A stretch of DNA of 35,832 nucleotides. Origin: Bacteroidales bacterium (GTDB lineage: Bacteria > Bacteroidota > Bacteroidia > Bacteroidales > VadinHA17). The DNA lies in the NCBI GenBank assembly GCA_003141415.1, contig PLLX01000035.1, positions 5,290-41,121 of the forward strand, read 5' to 3'. A model generated the notes under the pieces. That model was not told the DNA's origin and searched no databases. It saw only the letters and a list, made by a program, of their open reading frames with translations. Shown here in pieces: positions 33,317 to 35,832 of this stretch. Each line of letters starts with the position of its first letter. The first letter of the stretch is position 1. Position numbers and translations under genes: made by a program.

Positions 33317-34157
33317 TAAAAAGGGTTAATAATTCATTTTTTACAGTTTCAAAATCAGGCAATTCTCCTGTTATCTGATGTGCCAGACTATTCTTCCAAG
33401 CTGCTGACAAATGTTTGTCATTTTCTGAGTTTATCAATTGTTCTACTGAGCTAAATGAATGTCCTTTAAATGCAAGTTTCTTATGAAATGCATCAGCTAT
33501 AAGTTTATAGTCAAGTTCCGGAAAGTGTTTTGAAAGATACCAGATATCATAAAAATCTCGTGGAGCAGTATAAGACCGCTGGATTAATGAACGTATCTTT
33601 TCAGCCAGAACTTCTTCAATACTATAGCAAGGGATCTGTAAAGCATTTTCTGTAAGTTTATCTGAATAAGAATGGACAACATCTCTGTATGATACAGTGA
33701 ACAATATCAATTCATATAGAATTATCTCAATTTTTACTTTGGTCTGCCAGCGTTGTGTCGCAGGTGGAGAATCGTTGTGTGGATGGTCGGAACCCCAGAA
33801 TTTGATTATTGCTTCGTATCCTGTAAGCTTATCTTTAAATTTTAATTCTTTCAAAGATTCGATGTGTGTGGGCATCTCAACCCTTTGTTTTAAAAAGGCC
33901 GAGATGTTATCCAAATGTTTCCCGGTAAATATGAAATCCTTATCCGTTGAAGTAAAGTCGAGATCTTCTGAAAATCGATAATCCCGAATGTAGCATTTTT
34001 TCAAACAGGTACCTCCTTTGAAAATCAGCTTTTGTCTAAGTTCCGGTATCGAGAAAATAGCATCAATGAAGTGCCCTAACGCCCAATCTTTATCAATAGT
34101 GCTTTTTACTACTCCTTTTTGTGCTGCGATAGTGACTATTTCTTTTTGTAAGATCAT
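33303..34157 (-). CDS. abiEii: AbiEii-type nucleotidyltransferase toxin
   Basis: A 284-residue protein of the nucleotidyltransferase AbiEii/AbiGii family. Motif I is KGGTCLKKCY (47-56) with the acidic pair D65-x-D67 in RFSEDLDF. Motif II is the KxKIE-like stretch WQTKVKIEIILYELI (about 135-150). The conserved box EVLAEKIRSLIQRSYTAPRD followed by FYDIWYLSKH (about 185-210) is diagnostic. The toxin uses NTPs to modify tRNA or other targets and stop growth. Its ATG directly follows the AbiEi stop (34158), so the pair is co-translated, and it is neutralised by AbiEi. Its 3' end merges with the damaged XRE duplicate, which suggests recombination there. The length is normal. Confidence 0.9.
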   Translation of the reverse strand: MILQKEIVTIAAQKGVVKSTIDKDWALGHFIDAIFSIPELRQKLIFKGGTCLKKCYIRDYRFSEDLDFTSTDKDFIFTGKHLDNISAFLKQRVEMPTHIESLKELKFKDKLTGYEAIIKFWGSDHPHNDSPPATQRWQTKVKIEIILYELILFTVSYRDVVHSYSDKLTENALQIPCYSIEEVLAEKIRSLIQRSYTAPRDFYDIWYLSKHFPELDYKLIADAFHKKLAFKGHSFSSVEQLINSENDKHLSAAWKNSLAHQITGELPDFETVKNELLTLFKKIL

Positions 34158-34958
34158 TTAGTATTGCTTGTTACAAATATCCATAATTTCTTCGCGACTA
34201 ATGTTTAACCTTAACCTCCAGTCATTTACAAATTCTCCATTGTCGGTTCCTGCCGGGTCAAATATATTGTACTTTTTGTTTATTTGCTGCTTAGCGTACC
34301 TAATGAAGTTTTTTAAGCCTTTCTTATCAAGTAACTCAGCCAAGAAGCCCATACGCTTGGTTGCTGCAATGTTGTTGATAGCTGTACAATAGGTTATCAT
34401 TTTTTCGCTATTGAGTTTTGCCTGGTTGAAAGCACGGATAAGCTCGGCATATCCTCCGCAGTGTTCGGGTAAGTCAAAACAGTCCACAATGGTCTTTTCG
34501 ATATCGGTAATCCAATATTTTCTATTGCCCTGTCCCTGTGTAAGTATTCCGGTAATTTTGGAGGCAGCTACATTGACGAACTTATATGAAGTCCCGAATA
34601 CTGTTTTATTCCTCTTAGGCTTTGAGGTTTGAATAAACACATTATTGGGAAACTGTTCGGTAAGCCCATGAGCATTCAGTGCAGACCAATAGGCAATAGC
34701 CCCGGAATTGCCAATAAAGCATCCTATTATTTTTTCGTCTGTGAAATTTGCACGGCAGTATTTGCCCCGTTCAATCCTGGAGAGTATTTTTTTATGAACT
34801 AAATTCTCTACCAGTTCATTTATTTCAATAAATTGCTGGCTGAATTTCTTCTTAAGGTCATCCAATGTGAAAATATCCAGTTCATAATCGTCTAATGACA
34901 GCATAAAATCAATCTGTCGCTGGTTCAGATTCTCTGATATGTATGTGCTTCTTGCCAT
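34158..34958 (-). CDS. abiEi: AbiEi-type antitoxin/repressor
   Basis: A 266-residue protein starting MARSTYISENLNQRQIDFML. The winged-helix-like N-terminal segment (ELDIFTLDDLKKKFSQQFIE, INELVENLVHKKILSRIERG, KYCRAN) leads to the AbiEi antitoxin domain with GNSGAIAYWSALNAHGLTEQ and NRKYWITDIEKTIVDCFDLP (HCGGYAELIRAF). This is the antitoxin of the type IV AbiE system. It represses its own promoter by binding inverted repeats and it counteracts AbiEii without forming a stable complex. The near-perfect palindrome at 34975-34999 lies 16 bases before its start and is the expected operator. The AbiEii gene follows without a gap. Confidence 0.9.
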   Translation of the reverse strand: MARSTYISENLNQRQIDFMLSLDDYELDIFTLDDLKKKFSQQFIEINELVENLVHKKILSRIERGKYCRANFTDEKIIGCFIGNSGAIAYWSALNAHGLTEQFPNNVFIQTSKPKRNKTVFGTSYKFVNVAASKITGILTQGQGNRKYWITDIEKTIVDCFDLPEHCGGYAELIRAFNQAKLNSEKMITYCTAINNIAATKRMGFLAELLDKKGLKNFIRYAKQQINKKYNIFDPAGTDNGEFVNDWRLRLNISREEIMDICNKQY

Positions 34959-34974
34959 TACTTACTATTGTATG

Positions 34975-34999
34975 ATAAACCCTAATAATTGGGGTTTAT
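34975..34999. promoter_or_regulatory. Probable AbiEi operator
   Basis: A 25-bp palindrome, 11 of 12 pairs complementary around a central A: ataaaccctaat (34975-34986) with attggggtttat (34988-34999). It lies 16 bases before the AbiEi start. AbiEi proteins are known to bind inverted repeats in their own promoters. Confidence 0.65.
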
Positions 35000-35125
35000 A
35001 GTCTATTAAAAAGTAATGCTAATGTATAAACAAAATTTATATTTACAAAAAGATTTAATCAAGCTCTTTTCTTACCTAACAAAAGTGACCAGCAACCAGG
35101 TTCTTGCAATTGCTGAGCTTTTCGG

Positions 35126-35146
35126 GAAGGTCTGAAAAGTGTTCGT
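35126..35146. repeat. 21-bp exact direct repeat flanking the AbiE pair, copy 2
   Basis: The second copy of the repeat at 33120-33140. It overlaps the stop codon end of the intact XRE gene. Outside the repeat the two copies continue as homologous XRE sequence with many differences. Confidence 0.8.
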
Positions 35147-35394
35147 TAAATAAAGCCTATTTTACGGCCAAAGTGATCCAGGATAACTATAAGCGTATCG
35201 ATCCGGTAGTCTAGGGTTCCTTTCTCTATCTGGGTGATCCGTGCCGGAGAAACGCCGACCTTAAAAGCCAGCTCCTTCTGACTTATCCCTGAATTATTGC
35301 GTAGTACTTTAACCAGCTCCCCGATCCGCTCCCTCTCCTGCTTGGTTAAGTTTGTATTAAAATTCCTTTTAGGCATATTGTTATTTTTTAACAT
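35146..35394 (-). CDS. Small XRE-family regulator, intact copy
   Basis: An 82-residue protein. The helix-turn-helix covers about 26-62: RIGELVKVLRNNSGISQKEL, AFKVGVSPARITQIEKGTLD. The C-terminal strand-helix reads YRIDTLIVILDHFGRKIGFI. The start at 35394 overlaps the preceding 127-residue gene by 14 bases, and a second ATG (35376, MPKRNFNTN) lies just after that gene's stop. This gene order, a small partner followed by an XRE regulator, is that of HigBA-like toxin-antitoxin pairs. The 127-residue partner has no recognisable toxin motif, so the pairing is only a hypothesis. The partly deleted duplicate at 33140-33316 shows this gene has been copied. Confidence 0.85.
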   Translation of the reverse strand: MLKNNNMPKRNFNTNLTKQERERIGELVKVLRNNSGISQKELAFKVGVSPARITQIEKGTLDYRIDTLIVILDHFGRKIGFI

Positions 35395-35764
35395 AAGATG
35401 TGTAGAAAGCTCCCATCTTTTTCATAAGCTTCTCTATTTGAGATATATCTTCCGGGGGCTGATCGATCCATTCCATCTTATCATACGTCCCATCGACAAA
35501 CAGAGCACGGAATTTTGGAGATTTTAAATGATGTATGATCTCTTTAAAATCGCTGACCTTTTCAATTTTAAAGATTGGATCTTTCTTAGAGTATTCTTTT
35601 ACAAGTTCATCAATTGGTTTCTGCAGGTAGTAATCTTCGGTCGTGTAACTAAATAGTTTCCCGTCAAGTTGGAAGACATGGAAGACTTCATCAGTCTGCC
35701 GGATACGGTAAACAGTGGATTTGCTCCTGTCCTCCAGGATCTCAAGGGTGCAAACCTCCATCAT
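35381..35764 (-). CDS. Unknown 127-residue protein preceding the XRE regulator
   Basis: The sequence starts MMEVCTLEILEDRSKSTVYR and continues IRQTDEVFHVFQLDGKLFSY, LKSPKFRALFVDGTYDKMEW and ISQIEKLMKKMGAFYTSYVK. It looks like a soluble mixed alpha/beta protein with no signal peptide and no family I can name. The frame stays open upstream to the window end, adding at least 22 residues (AVQPGIDIVKRLK before the MM), so the true start may lie outside the window and the gene may be incomplete here. It is likely co-transcribed with the XRE gene (14-base overlap). Confidence 0.7.
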   Translation of the reverse strand: MMEVCTLEILEDRSKSTVYRIRQTDEVFHVFQLDGKLFSYTTEDYYLQKPIDELVKEYSKKDPIFKIEKVSDFKEIIHHLKSPKFRALFVDGTYDKMEWIDQPPEDISQIEKLMKKMGAFYTSYVKK

Positions 35765-35832
35765 TTTTAACCGTTTTACTATATCAATACCAGGTTGAAC
35801 TGCAACATCAGCAAAATGCTCATTAAAAAGAC

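Noticed and set aside
1-35832. CRISPR array or tandem spacer-repeat structure
   Set aside because: No evenly spaced repeats of 25-40 bases were found, only the dispersed pairs and the coding 48-bp repeat noted above.

Overview
The window looks like an accessory or island region of a Bacteroidota chromosome. It is AT-rich, two proteins end in type IX secretion (T9SS) type A sorting domains, signal peptides and a lipobox are present, Shine-Dalgarno sites are largely absent, and two promoters match the Bacteroidota pattern TTG-N20/21-TAnnTTTG. No rRNA, tRNA, CRISPR array or complete transposon was seen. Gene remnants, dispersed repeats and broken genes are common, as expected for a defence or polymorphic-toxin island.

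Layout. (1) 1-860: gene debris, with a broken toxin-like reading frame and the tail of a regulator. (2) 900-10272, minus strand: a polymorphic toxin operon reading T9SS-sorted secreted protein, a 2844-residue Ig/SpvB/FG-GAP/RHS protein with a variable C-terminal tip, then a small two-helix membrane protein that overlaps the RHS stop and is probably its immunity partner. A terminator follows. (3) 10.3-12.8 kb, plus strand: three copies of one small Gly/Pro/Trp-rich domain. One is decayed, one is a free 58-residue protein behind a structured leader, and one is fused to a TIR domain. (4) 12.8-14.4 kb: two small unknown genes and a truncated sigma factor. (5) 14.6-18.1 kb, minus strand: a lipoprotein with a PD40 beta-propeller and a secreted subtilisin-like protease with a T9SS tail. 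(6) 18.6-19.3 kb: a tyrosine recombinase lacking the second half of its active site.

(7) 19.4-24.6 kb, plus strand: six closely packed genes encode a Panacea-domain antitoxin/regulator, a RelE-like toxin, a tandem ubiquitin-like protein, a DUF6791-ThiF E1-like enzyme, a P-loop kinase fused to a dCMP/dCTP-type deaminase, and a DUF6527 Cys/His protein. A strong promoter with a perfect 10+10 bp operator palindrome precedes them. A zinc-ribbon/HEPN gene converges on this operon from the minus strand. (8) 25.8-32.9 kb, minus strand: five overlapping or abutting genes encode a SIS-HAD fusion, a PRTase-CE-like phosphoribosyltransferase, an ORC/CDC6-like AAA ATPase, an unknown 377-residue protein and a PfkB sugar kinase. 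This looks like a sugar-phosphate/PRPP pathway packaged with an ATPase. (9) 33.1-35.8 kb, minus strand: an AbiEi/AbiEii type IV toxin-antitoxin pair with a near-perfect operator palindrome. It sits between two direct copies of an XRE regulator gene, one intact and one carrying an internal in-frame deletion.

The two strongest candidates for little-described systems are the ubiquitin-like/deaminase operon under Panacea-RelE control and the SIS-HAD/PRTase/ORC-CDC6/unknown/PfkB operon. The TIR-associated small-domain family with its leader RNA comes next. All functional statements rest on motifs read by eye; no database search was run.
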